Shown: piece after piece, positions 1-7,727 of the stretch
Numbering within the stretch: the first letter of the stretch is position 1
Layout: each line of letters begins with the position of its first letter
NCBI GenBank assembly: GCA_035514995.1
Contig: DATJCC010000049.1
Coordinates: forward strand, 1 to 15,815
Source: Leucobacter_A sp035514995
GTDB taxonomy: Bacteria > Actinomycetota > Actinomycetes > Actinomycetales > Microbacteriaceae
Reading direction: 5' to 3'
Length of the DNA: 15,815 bases
Translations under genes and position numbers: made by a program
Notes under the pieces: generated by a model
What the model saw: only the letters and a program-made list of their open reading frames with translations
Database searches by the model: none
What the model was told of the DNA's origin: nothing

Positions 1-693
1 GGTGGCGAGACCGCCGAACACCCCGGTCTTTTGGGACCTAATGATTACGATGTCGCGGGAGCGGCCGTCGGAGTTGTAGAAGCAGAAGAAATGCTGCAAC
101 CCAAACGAGTGCATGATGGCGATATAGTGCTAGCAATGGGAGCCTCCGGGATCCATTCGAATGGCTATTCACTCGTACGTAAGATCATGGCAGATGCAGG
201 GCTAAGCTACACTGATCACTCTGCTGAATTGGGTGCCACATATGGCGAAGTGCTTCTTGAACCCACAATGCTTTACACCGGACCTCTTTTGCGCGTGCTT
301 GAAACCCCAGAGCTCAAGGGTGCTATTCATACACTGAGCCACGTCACAGGCGGAGGTATCGCGGCTAACCTTGCTCGGGTGCTTCCAGTTGGCACATGGG
401 TTGAGATTGATCGATCCACGTGGTCGCCACTGCCCGTCTTCAGACACCTTGCAGATCTAGGTGGGCACAAACTCGAAAGCCTTGAATCAGCGTGGAACAT
501 GGGTGTCGGCATGTTCGCTGTAGTTGATGCAGGTAAAGCTGAGGGAGTTTCGCGCGCGCTAGAGACATCCGGCATAAAAACTTGGTATGCCGGAAGAGTT
601 TCTACCGTTCAAAAATCATTTGAAGGCTTTGAACAAGGAGCCAAGGGTGTAGACGGAGGTGCGGTGCGATTAGTAGGTTCTTATCGCGGTTAG
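1..693 (+). CDS. purM: Phosphoribosylformylglycinamidine cyclo-ligase (AIR synthetase), 3' part
   Basis: The reading frame is open from base 1, so the start lies outside the window; 230 residues of a family usually near 350 are present. PurM makes aminoimidazole ribonucleotide from FGAM with ATP, the fifth step of de novo purine synthesis, in the cytosol. The visible part opens with GGETAEHPGLL, the PurM GGETAE-x-PG signature, then DYDVAGAAVG, and later ASGIHSNGYSLVR and HVTGGGIAANLARVLP, all typical of the AIR-synthase C-terminal domain. The frame upstream of the TTG at 31 encodes conserved PurM sequence, so that TTG is not the start. The gene converges on DUF3073, an arrangement I recall as common in actinobacteria. 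Identity is secure; nothing upstream can be judged. Confidence 0.96.
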   Translation, partial: GGETAEHPGLLGPNDYDVAGAAVGVVEAEEMLQPKRVHDGDIVLAMGASGIHSNGYSLVRKIMADAGLSYTDHSAELGATYGEVLLEPTMLYTGPLLRVLETPELKGAIHTLSHVTGGGIAANLARVLPVGTWVEIDRSTWSPLPVFRHLADLGGHKLESLESAWNMGVGMFAVVDAGKAEGVSRALETSGIKTWYAGRVSTVQKSFEGFEQGAKGVDGGAVRLVGSYRG

Positions 694-700
694 CAGGCGA

Positions 701-714
701 TTCTTAGCTAAGAA
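701..714. terminator. 14-bp perfect palindrome between convergent genes
   Basis: TTCTTAGCTAAGAA is a perfect palindrome in the 24-bp gap between the purM stop and the DUF3073 stop. It could fold as a short hairpin on either strand and so act as a weak bidirectional terminator. The stem is AT-rich with essentially no loop, and there is no clear T-run, so this is only a candidate. A protein-binding site is equally possible. Confidence 0.35.
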
Positions 715-717
715 AGT

Positions 718-915
718 CTACTCTTCTTCGTCTTCGTCATAAAGTGAGTTGTACTTGTCTGCGTATTCTGCCCACGGATCATCTTCAACAACGTCATCTT
801 CGTTTCGTACGATACCTAATTCGCGCTCCAGATCTGAAAGGTCTGTTTCTGAACGAGAATATTTGAGCTGCCTAGCAACCTTGGTGTGCTTAGCCTTCTG
901 ACGGCCACGCCCCAT
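718..915 (-). CDS. DUF3073 family small protein
   Basis: A 65-residue protein beginning MGRGRQKAKHTKVARQLKY, the conserved basic opening of the DUF3073 family, an actinobacterial group of unknown function. The N-terminal third is strongly basic and the C-terminus strongly acidic (ends YDEDEEE), a charge split typical of the family. The frame stays open 32 codons further upstream, but I place the start at the ATG at 915 because the family begins there and TAAGGGGG lies about 7 bases upstream as a ribosome binding site. It is convergent with purM and divergent from the gene at 1072. Function unknown; the basic half could contact nucleic acid, which is inference only. Confidence 0.92.
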   Translation of the reverse strand: MGRGRQKAKHTKVARQLKYSRSETDLSDLERELGIVRNEDDVVEDDPWAEYADKYNSLYDEDEEE

Positions 916-1021
916 GCGAGACCCCCTTACACGACTCAGGCCTCGCTGATCGTTAAACCCTCGAGGCGGAAATGACATATACATTAATAAGTATGTAGGG
1001 TAGTTTAGCACGTCTTAGTCT

Positions 1022-1050
1022 TTGATCTGGCTGTGAGCTCCCATTAAACT
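1022..1050 (+). promoter_or_regulatory. Likely sigma-70-type promoter for the 1072 gene
   Basis: TTGATC (1022-1027), a 17-base spacer and TAAACT (1045-1050) make a reasonable vegetative promoter. Transcription would begin near 1057, just ahead of the AGAGGTG ribosome binding site of the gene starting at 1072. The same -35 hexamer with the same spacing recurs upstream of the acyl-CoA dehydrogenase gene. Confidence 0.5.
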
Positions 1051-1071
1051 ATCTGATAGAGGTGAAGCATT

Positions 1072-1695
1072 ATGAAGCGCACACTAATTTGGGTGTTGGT
1101 CGCTCTCTTAGCTACGGTAATTGCGGTTTTAGCGATAGTCCTTGTTCCCATGCTGACTCACGAAAGCACAGGAAGCTCGGGTCAGGACCGACCAACTGGT
1201 TTTGTTAGCGAAGTTACTGCTGTGGGAGAAGATGCTCGCACGAGGTATCTGACAGCTTTCGACGAGAACGGTGAACCTGCTGACCTTGCGAGTATCAAAA
1301 CTGGAGATATTTTTACAGTGAGAGGATCTGGTTACGATTCAAACATAGGCATATATGTCGGGTTTTGTAAGGTCCCTGAACTCCCTGATGAGCGGCCTTC
1401 TCCTTGTCTTGGTGGAATTCCTGAGGATGCACAAACCGAAAAAACTGAAGATATTTCAAACGAAGCTTTAGAAAGCGCCTGGGTCACAAACAACTGGGCG
1501 TGGCGCACATTTGCTTCGCACACCTTCGAAGATGCGGCTGAGGGAACGTTTGAAGTGACGCTTGTTGTACCGCCGTCTGAAGGAGAGGGTATTGATTGCA
1601 CTGTTGATGAGTGCGGTTTATTCACTAGAGCAGACCACACCGCGCTTTCAGACCGTGTGCAAGACATATATCTGCCAATTGCTTTTGCAGATTAA
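1072..1695 (+). CDS. Membrane-anchored or secreted protein with a neocarzinostatin-like domain
   Basis: A 207-residue protein with a short basic start and a hydrophobic segment at about residues 5-28, so it is exported or membrane-anchored; there is no lipobox cysteine. The exported part holds four cysteines (99, 112, 176, 181). The sequence around GIDCTVDECGLFTRADHT followed by a final beta strand resembles the end of neocarzinostatin-family apoproteins, whose second disulfide joins cysteines five residues apart, as 176 and 181 would. DIFTVRGSGYDSNIGIYVGFC resembles the opening strands of that immunoglobulin-like fold. Neocarzinostatin itself carries an enediyne, but no enediyne genes are visible, so a general extracellular binding or adhesion role is likelier. 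The ribosome binding site AGAGGTG precedes the ATG. The fold call is inference; function unknown. Confidence 0.8.
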   Translation: MKRTLIWVLVALLATVIAVLAIVLVPMLTHESTGSSGQDRPTGFVSEVTAVGEDARTRYLTAFDENGEPADLASIKTGDIFTVRGSGYDSNIGIYVGFCKVPELPDERPSPCLGGIPEDAQTEKTEDISNEALESAWVTNNWAWRTFASHTFEDAAEGTFEVTLVVPPSEGEGIDCTVDECGLFTRADHTALSDRVQDIYLPIAFAD

Positions 1696-2996
1696 GCGAA
1701 CATCCCGCTAACAAAAACAGCAATAGTATAGATTGTCAGTCCTGCGAGCGAGCCCACTATCGTTCCATTGATGCGAATATATTGCAGATCTTTTCCTATC
1801 TGCAATTCAATCTTTTCTGCCGCTTCTGTGGCGTCCCACTTGTGCACAGTTTCGCTGACAATATTCGCAAGGTCGTGTCTGTATGTGCGCACCAGATAAG
1901 AAATCGCGGTCATCACCCAGACGTCAATTTTGTATTGCAGAGTTGTATCTTCGGCCAATCTCGACCCACCATCTTGGATAACGCCAGTGAGCCTTAACCG
2001 CAACTCACTCTCCGGATCTTTGAGCATTGTGAGCAGAGCCGATCTCGCCTCAGACCAAATATCTCCGAGCAGTTCTCGCACACGCCGACTTGTAAAAATT
2101 TCGTGCTTCAAGTTTTCAACTTTCTTTTGAAGCGCAGGGTCGGTCTGTAAACCCTCTGCCAAATCATGCAGCATGTTTGAAATGGTCGACCTGAGCGGGT
2201 GATCTGGGTCTCCACGCACCCCATCAAGAAGTTTAATTGTCTCAGAGTGAACCTTTTTATCAACAAATCTATTTGCAAAACTAGGCACCCAGGTGGGCAA
2301 TCTTGAAGATATGAGCTGCTCAAACGACACTGGATTGTTGCGCAACCAATCACTTAGATGGTCAGCGAGAATATCGACTGCGGTGGATTGGTGCTCGCTT
2401 TGAAGCATGCTTTCTAGCGCACGGCCGATGTTGGGACCCCACTCGGGAGAGATCACGTGGCGACGTACGATTGACTCGAAGAGGTCTTGCACGTCAGAAT
2501 CGCTGAGCACGGTAATTGAAGCAACTGCAACCTCAGAAACAAAAACGTTAATTTTGTCTGCGTTGTCACGATTGCTGAGCCATTCGCCCGCTTGCCTGGC
2601 GCCACTTATTGTCGCTAATTTGTCGTAAACAACCTCTTCAGATAAAAAGTTTTCTTCTATGAAGGAGCCGAGCTCTTCACCAATGTCATCTTTTTTGCGA
2701 GCAATTAAATTTGTGTGAGGAATTTTAAGCCCCAGAGGGTGTCGAAAAAGAGCTGTAACGGCAAACCAGTCGGCGATCGCACCAACCATACCGCCCTCAC
2801 TCGCTGCGCGGATGAAGCCAAAAACGGGGTAGCGGTCTTGCAAACTAAACGAGATCGCAAACACAATGGCCATAGTAAAAAGTAGCCACAGCGCAACAGC
2901 TTGCATTTTGCGCAACTGTCGCAGTTTCTCGAAATCTGCAGGAGTGACTGCTCCAAGAGTATTTCTAATAGTTTTATCTTTTTTTACAAAGCCCAC
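1692..2996 (-). CDS. DUF445 family membrane protein
   Basis: A 434-residue protein of the DUF445 (YjiN-like) family. It shows a transmembrane helix near residues 31-52, the family motif EGGMVGAIADWFAVTALFRHP just after it, a long helical soluble region, and a second hydrophobic helix at the very C-terminus (about 411-434). The job of the family is not established; it is an inner-membrane protein. The frame extends upstream across the divergent RND gene, but that stretch lacks DUF445 character. I place the start at the GTG at 2996, six bases downstream of a CATAAT -10 box, giving a leaderless transcript. Its stop overlaps that of the converging 1072 gene within TTAA. The family call is firm, the start moderately so. 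Confidence 0.88.
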   Translation of the reverse strand: MGFVKKDKTIRNTLGAVTPADFEKLRQLRKMQAVALWLLFTMAIVFAISFSLQDRYPVFGFIRAASEGGMVGAIADWFAVTALFRHPLGLKIPHTNLIARKKDDIGEELGSFIEENFLSEEVVYDKLATISGARQAGEWLSNRDNADKINVFVSEVAVASITVLSDSDVQDLFESIVRRHVISPEWGPNIGRALESMLQSEHQSTAVDILADHLSDWLRNNPVSFEQLISSRLPTWVPSFANRFVDKKVHSETIKLLDGVRGDPDHPLRSTISNMLHDLAEGLQTDPALQKKVENLKHEIFTSRRVRELLGDIWSEARSALLTMLKDPESELRLRLTGVIQDGGSRLAEDTTLQYKIDVWVMTAISYLVRTYRHDLANIVSETVHKWDATEAAEKIELQIGKDLQYIRINGTIVGSLAGLTIYTIAVFVSGMFA

Positions 2997-3008
2997 ACAA
3001 CCATTATG
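2996..3008 (-). promoter_or_regulatory. Leaderless promoter for the DUF445 gene
   Basis: On the minus strand CATAAT (3003-3008) is a good -10 hexamer. Six bases separate it from the GTG at 2996, the spacing expected when transcription begins at the start codon. No Shine-Dalgarno sequence precedes that GTG, which supports a leaderless message. I see no convincing -35 box. Confidence 0.45.
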
Positions 3009-3033
3009 CAACTGAGTGTGAAAAACTAACCCT

Positions 3034-6000
3034 ATGCATCTTTTCGCGACAGCAAGTTTAAAGAACAAAGCGCTCATCGCTCTTGTCACGATCGTGGCAA
3101 TGTTTTTCGGGGTTTTAAGCCTATTGGGACTCAAACAAGAGCTGATGCCTTCAGTGCAATTCCCCGTCGTTGCGGTTGCAACAAGCTACCCTGGCGCCTC
3201 GCCTGAAGTCGTAAATTCAGACGTTTCTGAGCCGATTGAAGAAGCTGTGAGGGGTGTCTCTGGGTTAGAGCGAACCTCATCAACCTCGCGCACCAACGCT
3301 TCTATGGTTTTGCTTGAGTTTGAATACGGCACAGATCTAGTATCGACAGAACAAAAAGTTGAACGCGCTATTTCACGTATTTCGCAAATCCTGCCAGAGG
3401 GCCTAGAACCGCAGGTTGGGTCCGGGAGTATAGACGATTTTCCTGTAATCCAAATAGCTGTAGGTATTTCGGAGGGCGCAGAGTTTAACAAGGTAGTTGA
3501 ACTTTTAGAAACTCTTGCGGTGCCAAACCTTGAAGACATCGATGGCGTCAGACAGGTGCAAATCAGCGGTGCCGCCGGAGAGAGAGTTTCAATCACCCCA
3601 GACCAGAATAAACTGCTCGAGGCGGGTCTGTCTGGGCAGTCTATCCGAGACGCACTGAAACAAAACGGAGTGCTTCTACCTGCGGGTGAAATTACTGAAA
3701 GTAATAACACGATGTCTGTGCAGGTGGGTGGTTCTATTGAATCGGTTGATGAGGTAAAAGAAATCCCACTTATCTCGGCAGCTTCAGATCCGCTCACGGG
3801 CCAACCTAGGCCACCCCTGAAAATTAGCGAAGTTGCAAAAGTTGAGCTAACTTCAGATCCGGTTACTAGCATTTCTCGCATTAATGGTGAGAGCGCTGTC
3901 ACAATTGCTGTAACTAAACTATCTTCAGCTAATACTGTAGAAGTTTCACATGCAGTGCAAGAAATACTGCGGGAACTTGAGCCGTCGTTTGGTGACGCGT
4001 CATTTACTGTGGTGTTTGACCAGGCTCCCTATATTGAAGATTCAATTGAGACGCTAGCGGTAGAAGGACTACTGGGACTTGTTTTTGCGATTCTCGTTAT
4101 TCTCGTCTTCTTGTTGTCAATGCGCGCGACGCTAGTGACTGCAGTCTCAATTCCAACGTCAGTTTTGCTTACATTTATCGGCTTAAACTTCGCTGACTAT
4201 ACACTCAATCTGCTCACACTTGGTGCATTAACAATATCTATTGGACGAGTTGTTGATGACTCAATTGTGGTTATAGAGAACATAAAACGGCATCTTACTG
4301 AAGATGGTAAAACTGCCAATATAATTAAAGCTGTTCGTGAAGTTGCTGGAGCTATAACCGCTTCGACCATTGCGACAGTTGCAGTATTTCTGCCACTGGC
4401 ATTTGTGTCGGGGATGGTCGGTGAGCTCTTCAGGCCGTTTGCGTTTACGATCACATTTGCGTTACTAGCTTCACTACTTGTCTCACTGACGATAGTGCCG
4501 GTGCTTGCCTACTGGTTCTTAAAACCTGACACCGTTAAAAATGTAAGCAAGCACGACACCATTGATCGCACGGGCACAGCAGAGCTTGCCGACGGAAGTG
4601 CTGTGACCAAATTGCAGCGAGTTTATCTGCCAGTAATTGATTGGACTCTAAAAAAACCGGGTGTGACGCTTCTTGCTTCTCTCGTTATTTTTGGAGGAAC
4701 AATAGCGGCTTACCCCTTAATGAAAACAAACTTTTTGGGGGAAGACGAACAGAACGCTGTCAACCTAACCCAAACACTCAGCGCAGGTAGCAGCTTAGAT
4801 GAACAGCTGAACCAGGTAGAACGAGTTGAAGAAGCTTTGGAGACCCTGCGTGAGATAGAAACAATTCAAGTTTCTTTGGGTGGCGGCTTGGGTGTCGAAG
4901 CAGTGTTTGGAGGGGGAGGCGATGGAGAGCTTCGCTACTCGCTAACCACAGATCCAAACGCGGTGCAGGCTGAGGTGCAACGCGATATTCGAGAAACTGT
5001 TGATGCGCTCGAAGATGCGGGTGAGTTTTCGATCGGAGTCGCAAGCGGTGGTCCGACAGGATCCTCCACAGTCGACATTGAAGTGACAGCACCAAACCAG
5101 GAACTGTTAACTGAAGGTACAAAGATGGTTGTCGAAAAGCTATCCAGTTCAACCGACTTTGCGCAAGTTACAAGCAACCTTGGTGAATCGCGACCCACTA
5201 TTGAAGTTAAAGTTGATCGTGCGGCCGCAGCAGATTCTGGTTTGAGCGAAGTGGCTCTGGCCGGAATCGTTTCGCAATCAATGCAACCGCAAGCGATCGG
5301 TCAGATTGTGCTCGATAACTCGAGTGTGAAGGTCTTCTTAGTTAATGATGAATCACCAACAACACTTGATGAAATCAGAAGTTATGAGATACAAACTGCC
5401 ACTGGCCTTAAGACATTGGATGACCTTGCAAGTGTCGAGATCATCGATGGACCCGTCACAGTTACCAACGTTGACGGCGCTAGATCAGCAACAATTGAAG
5501 CAACCCCAGCAACTGACGACCTAAGCGTTACTTCAGCTGTTGTATTTGAAAAAATAGCTGAGTTAGACCTTCCATCGGGCGTAACTGCAGAAGCTGGTGG
5601 AGTGCTTGCCGATCAAGAAGAGGCTTTCGCGCAGTTAGGACTTGCACTGCTGGCAGCGATTCTGATTGTCTACGTTGTTATGGTTGCAACCTTTAGAAGC
5701 TTGATGCAACCGATTCTGCTTTTGATCTCTGTGCCCTTCGCTGCAACAGGCGCAATATTGATGCTAATCGCTACAGGTGTGCCACTTGGAGTTGCTTCAC
5801 TTATAGGTGTGCTGATGCTAGTGGGCATTGTCGTAACTAACGCGATCGTACTGATTGACTTGGTCAACCAGTTAAGAGAGCGAGGGCACGGGCTCAAAGA
5901 TGCGGTGCGCACCGGGTCTGCACACCGTTTTAGACCTATCGTTATGACCGCGTTAGCGACGATTTTTGCTCTTGTTCCGATGGCATTTGGAATAACGGGC

Positions 6001-6162
6001 AAGGGCGGTTTCATTTCGCAGCCGCTAGCAGTTGTTGTAATAGGTGGTCTCCTTTCATCAACAGTGCTTACGCTAGTTGTGCTCCCAACTCTTTACTACC
6101 TTGCGATGCGTCGCGGGGAGCGAAAAAAGAAGTTAGTTTCGAAAAGAGGCAGTGCGCAATAA
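3034..6162 (+). CDS. RND efflux transporter, HAE1/AcrB type
   Basis: A 1042-residue protein with the full RND plan: an N-terminal helix (about 12-33), a large exported loop, a helix bundle (about 340-495), a second large loop and a final helix bundle (about 865-1030). The proton-relay aspartates are present in the fourth helix (GRVVDDSIVVIENIKRH, D408 and D409). The start MHLFATASLKNKALIALVTI and the motif KQELMPSVQFP are typical of actinobacterial HAE1 proteins. Such pumps use proton entry to export hydrophobic or amphipathic compounds. No membrane-fusion adaptor or outer-membrane channel gene lies beside it, as expected for a monoderm. No Shine-Dalgarno sequence precedes the ATG. It is divergent from DUF445 by 37 bp and only 2 bp upstream of the helicase gene. 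Substrate unknown. Confidence 0.95.
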   Translation: MHLFATASLKNKALIALVTIVAMFFGVLSLLGLKQELMPSVQFPVVAVATSYPGASPEVVNSDVSEPIEEAVRGVSGLERTSSTSRTNASMVLLEFEYGTDLVSTEQKVERAISRISQILPEGLEPQVGSGSIDDFPVIQIAVGISEGAEFNKVVELLETLAVPNLEDIDGVRQVQISGAAGERVSITPDQNKLLEAGLSGQSIRDALKQNGVLLPAGEITESNNTMSVQVGGSIESVDEVKEIPLISAASDPLTGQPRPPLKISEVAKVELTSDPVTSISRINGESAVTIAVTKLSSANTVEVSHAVQEILRELEPSFGDASFTVVFDQAPYIEDSIETLAVEGLLGLVFAILVILVFLLSMRATLVTAVSIPTSVLLTFIGLNFADYTLNLLTLGALTISIGRVVDDSIVVIENIKRHLTEDGKTANIIKAVREVAGAITASTIATVAVFLPLAFVSGMVGELFRPFAFTITFALLASLLVSLTIVPVLAYWFLKPDTVKNVSKHDTIDRTGTAELADGSAVTKLQRVYLPVIDWTLKKPGVTLLASLVIFGGTIAAYPLMKTNFLGEDEQNAVNLTQTLSAGSSLDEQLNQVERVEEALETLREIETIQVSLGGGLGVEAVFGGGGDGELRYSLTTDPNAVQAEVQRDIRETVDALEDAGEFSIGVASGGPTGSSTVDIEVTAPNQELLTEGTKMVVEKLSSSTDFAQVTSNLGESRPTIEVKVDRAAAADSGLSEVALAGIVSQSMQPQAIGQIVLDNSSVKVFLVNDESPTTLDEIRSYEIQTATGLKTLDDLASVEIIDGPVTVTNVDGARSATIEATPATDDLSVTSAVVFEKIAELDLPSGVTAEAGGVLADQEEAFAQLGLALLAAILIVYVVMVATFRSLMQPILLLISVPFAATGAILMLIATGVPLGVASLIGVLMLVGIVVTNAIVLIDLVNQLRERGHGLKDAVRTGSAHRFRPIVMTALATIFALVPMAFGITGKGGFISQPLAVVVIGGLLSSTVLTLVVLPTLYYLAMRRGERKKKLVSKRGSAQ

Positions 6163-6164
6163 AA

Positions 6165-7577
6165 ATGGCTAGAAAGTCAGGCAGAGGCGGGTTTAAGGCT
6201 GCAAAAAATTATGATCCACGCAGAAATAAAAGAAGCGTTTCTAAACGCACCTCAAATCGTCAGCCTGAGCAACCCGGGCAGCAGGGTTTAGAAGCTAGGG
6301 CAGAGTATGATCGTTTAGCTTCAAAGCCGCGTGCAGACCGCACTAAGAAAGACGTTGCCGAACGCATTGAAGCAAAAATGACCCACCCCAATGCTGTGCA
6401 AAATTTATCGTTTGCAGATCTAGGGGTGGGGAACAATCTGATTCGTGTTTTAGAAGAGCTCGGAGCAGGCAGTCCTTTTCCGATTCAGGCCGTAACAATC
6501 CCTGACGCCATTGCAGGGCGAAACGTGTTAGGCCGCGCAAAAACAGGTTCGGGTAAAACTATTGCGTTTGGTGTTGCTGTTATAGAAAGGCTGATGCAGC
6601 AGGGTAAAAAAGTAACGCGTGAACCGGCAAGAAAGCCAAGAGCGTTGATCTTGGCTCCCACTAGGGAATTAGCTTTACAAATTGACCGGACGGTGCAACC
6701 TCTAGCCCGCTCTGTTGGTTTGTTTACAACGCAGATTGTTGGGGGGCTTGCGATTGCGTCTCAAACTCACGCGCTCAAACGCGGAGTAGATATTGTGATT
6801 GGAACCCCTGGAAGAGTCGAAGACTTGTTACGCCGCGGTAAACTCGACCTTCGTGAAACACTTGTGAGTGTTGTTGATGAAGCGGATCACATGGCTGATC
6901 TGGGCTTTATAGAACCAGTGCAGCGCATCCTTAGACAAGTAAAAAGTGGTGGACAAACGATGCTTTTCTCTGCGACGCTCGATGAAGATGCGCGGGAACT
7001 AGTTGCGGAGTTTATGCCCAATCATGTTGCTCACGAAATAGTTGCCGACAGAAGTGCAACTATGATGACTAACCATGCCGCTTTCGTAGTAATGCGAGAA
7101 GACAAAATTCAGATTCTCACAGACATCGTAAAGAACGAGAAGCGGGTGCTTGTTTTTACCAGAACACGCGCGTTTGCAGAAACCCTGGCCGCACAGTTAA
7201 GTGTCACCGGCGTGAAAGCAACATCATTGCACGGAGATTTAAGCCAACAGCGACGTTTGCGCAACCTTGAAACTTTTACGTCTGGCAAGGCAACCGTGCT
7301 AGTTGCAACTGACGTCGCAGCTCGCGGAATACACGTTGACAACGTTGACCTTGTTGTGCAGGCAGACCCCCCAGAAGATTATAAAGCGTATTTGCATCGC
7401 GCCGGAAGAACAGGCAGGGCTGGGAAGCGGGGTCTGGTGGTTACGCTAGTGCCAAGAACGCGACAAAAGTTTACTAGATCGCTGTTGAGAGATGCCGAAA
7501 TCGATGCCGTATATTTCGGCGAGTGCTCACCCAAAGATACAGCTCGATTGATGAAAGAGATAAAGAAGAAGCAGTGA
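6165..7577 (+). CDS. DEAD-box ATP-dependent RNA helicase
   Basis: A 470-residue helicase with all the canonical motifs in order: Q motif (PFPIQAVTIPDAI, Q108), motif I AKTGSGKT (125-132), Ia PTRELALQI (165-173), TPGR (214-217), DEAD (238-241), SAT (269-271), VLVFTRT (328-334), VATDVAARGI (390-399) and HRAGRTGRAG (411-420). It unwinds short RNA duplexes with ATP, with likely roles in ribosome assembly, mRNA decay or cold adaptation. About 70 lysine- and arginine-rich residues precede the helicase core, and the tail after motif VI is short and lacks a DbpA-type RNA-binding domain, so it sits nearer the RhlE-like group. It begins 2 bp after the RND stop, so it is probably co-transcribed and perhaps translationally coupled. 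Confidence 0.96.
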   Translation: MARKSGRGGFKAAKNYDPRRNKRSVSKRTSNRQPEQPGQQGLEARAEYDRLASKPRADRTKKDVAERIEAKMTHPNAVQNLSFADLGVGNNLIRVLEELGAGSPFPIQAVTIPDAIAGRNVLGRAKTGSGKTIAFGVAVIERLMQQGKKVTREPARKPRALILAPTRELALQIDRTVQPLARSVGLFTTQIVGGLAIASQTHALKRGVDIVIGTPGRVEDLLRRGKLDLRETLVSVVDEADHMADLGFIEPVQRILRQVKSGGQTMLFSATLDEDARELVAEFMPNHVAHEIVADRSATMMTNHAAFVVMREDKIQILTDIVKNEKRVLVFTRTRAFAETLAAQLSVTGVKATSLHGDLSQQRRLRNLETFTSGKATVLVATDVAARGIHVDNVDLVVQADPPEDYKAYLHRAGRTGRAGKRGLVVTLVPRTRQKFTRSLLRDAEIDAVYFGECSPKDTARLMKEIKKKQ

Positions 7578-7579
7578 AG

Positions 7580-7596
7580 TTGTAGATCATCTACAA
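7580..7596. repeat. 17-nt inverted repeat just after the helicase stop
   Basis: TTGTAGATCATCTACAA is a perfect 8+1+8 inverted repeat beginning 2 bases after the stop codon. As RNA it gives a 7-bp stem with a three-base loop. What follows is not a clean T-run, so intrinsic termination is uncertain. It could equally be an operator for the acyl-CoA gene downstream. Confidence 0.4.
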
Positions 7597-7678
7597 AGGT
7601 TGCTCTTGTCTTAAAAGGCTAATTGTGTGGTAAACCATCTTCATACTGATCGCAAAGGTTTGAAGCGTACCCTCGTAA

Positions 7679-7707
7679 TTGATCTTAAAAACTAGGCATT
7701 GTATTGC
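7679..7707 (+). promoter_or_regulatory. Likely promoter for the acyl-CoA oxidase/dehydrogenase-like gene
   Basis: TTGATC (7679-7684), a 17-base spacer and TATTGC (7702-7707) lie 20 bases before the GTG at 7728. The start is decided by TAGGAG (7717-7722) about 5 bases upstream of the GTG. The -10 hexamer is only a moderate match. Confidence 0.4.
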
Positions 7708-7727
7708 CGTGGCTGTAGGAGTTAGTC

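Noticed and set aside
1332..1667. Minus-strand open frame of 111 codons across the secreted-protein gene
   Set aside because: The sense gene has a promoter, ribosome binding site and signal segment; the antisense product has none of these and a low-complexity serine-rich composition.
2997..3134. Longer N-terminus for the DUF445 protein starting at 3134
   Set aside because: It would overlap the divergent RND gene by about 100 bases, and those residues do not resemble the family.
3186..3902. A 238-codon minus-strand open frame inside the RND gene
   Set aside because: It is antisense to conserved RND sequence, is serine/threonine-rich in the way of reverse frames, has no recognisable domain, and the sense gene is certain.
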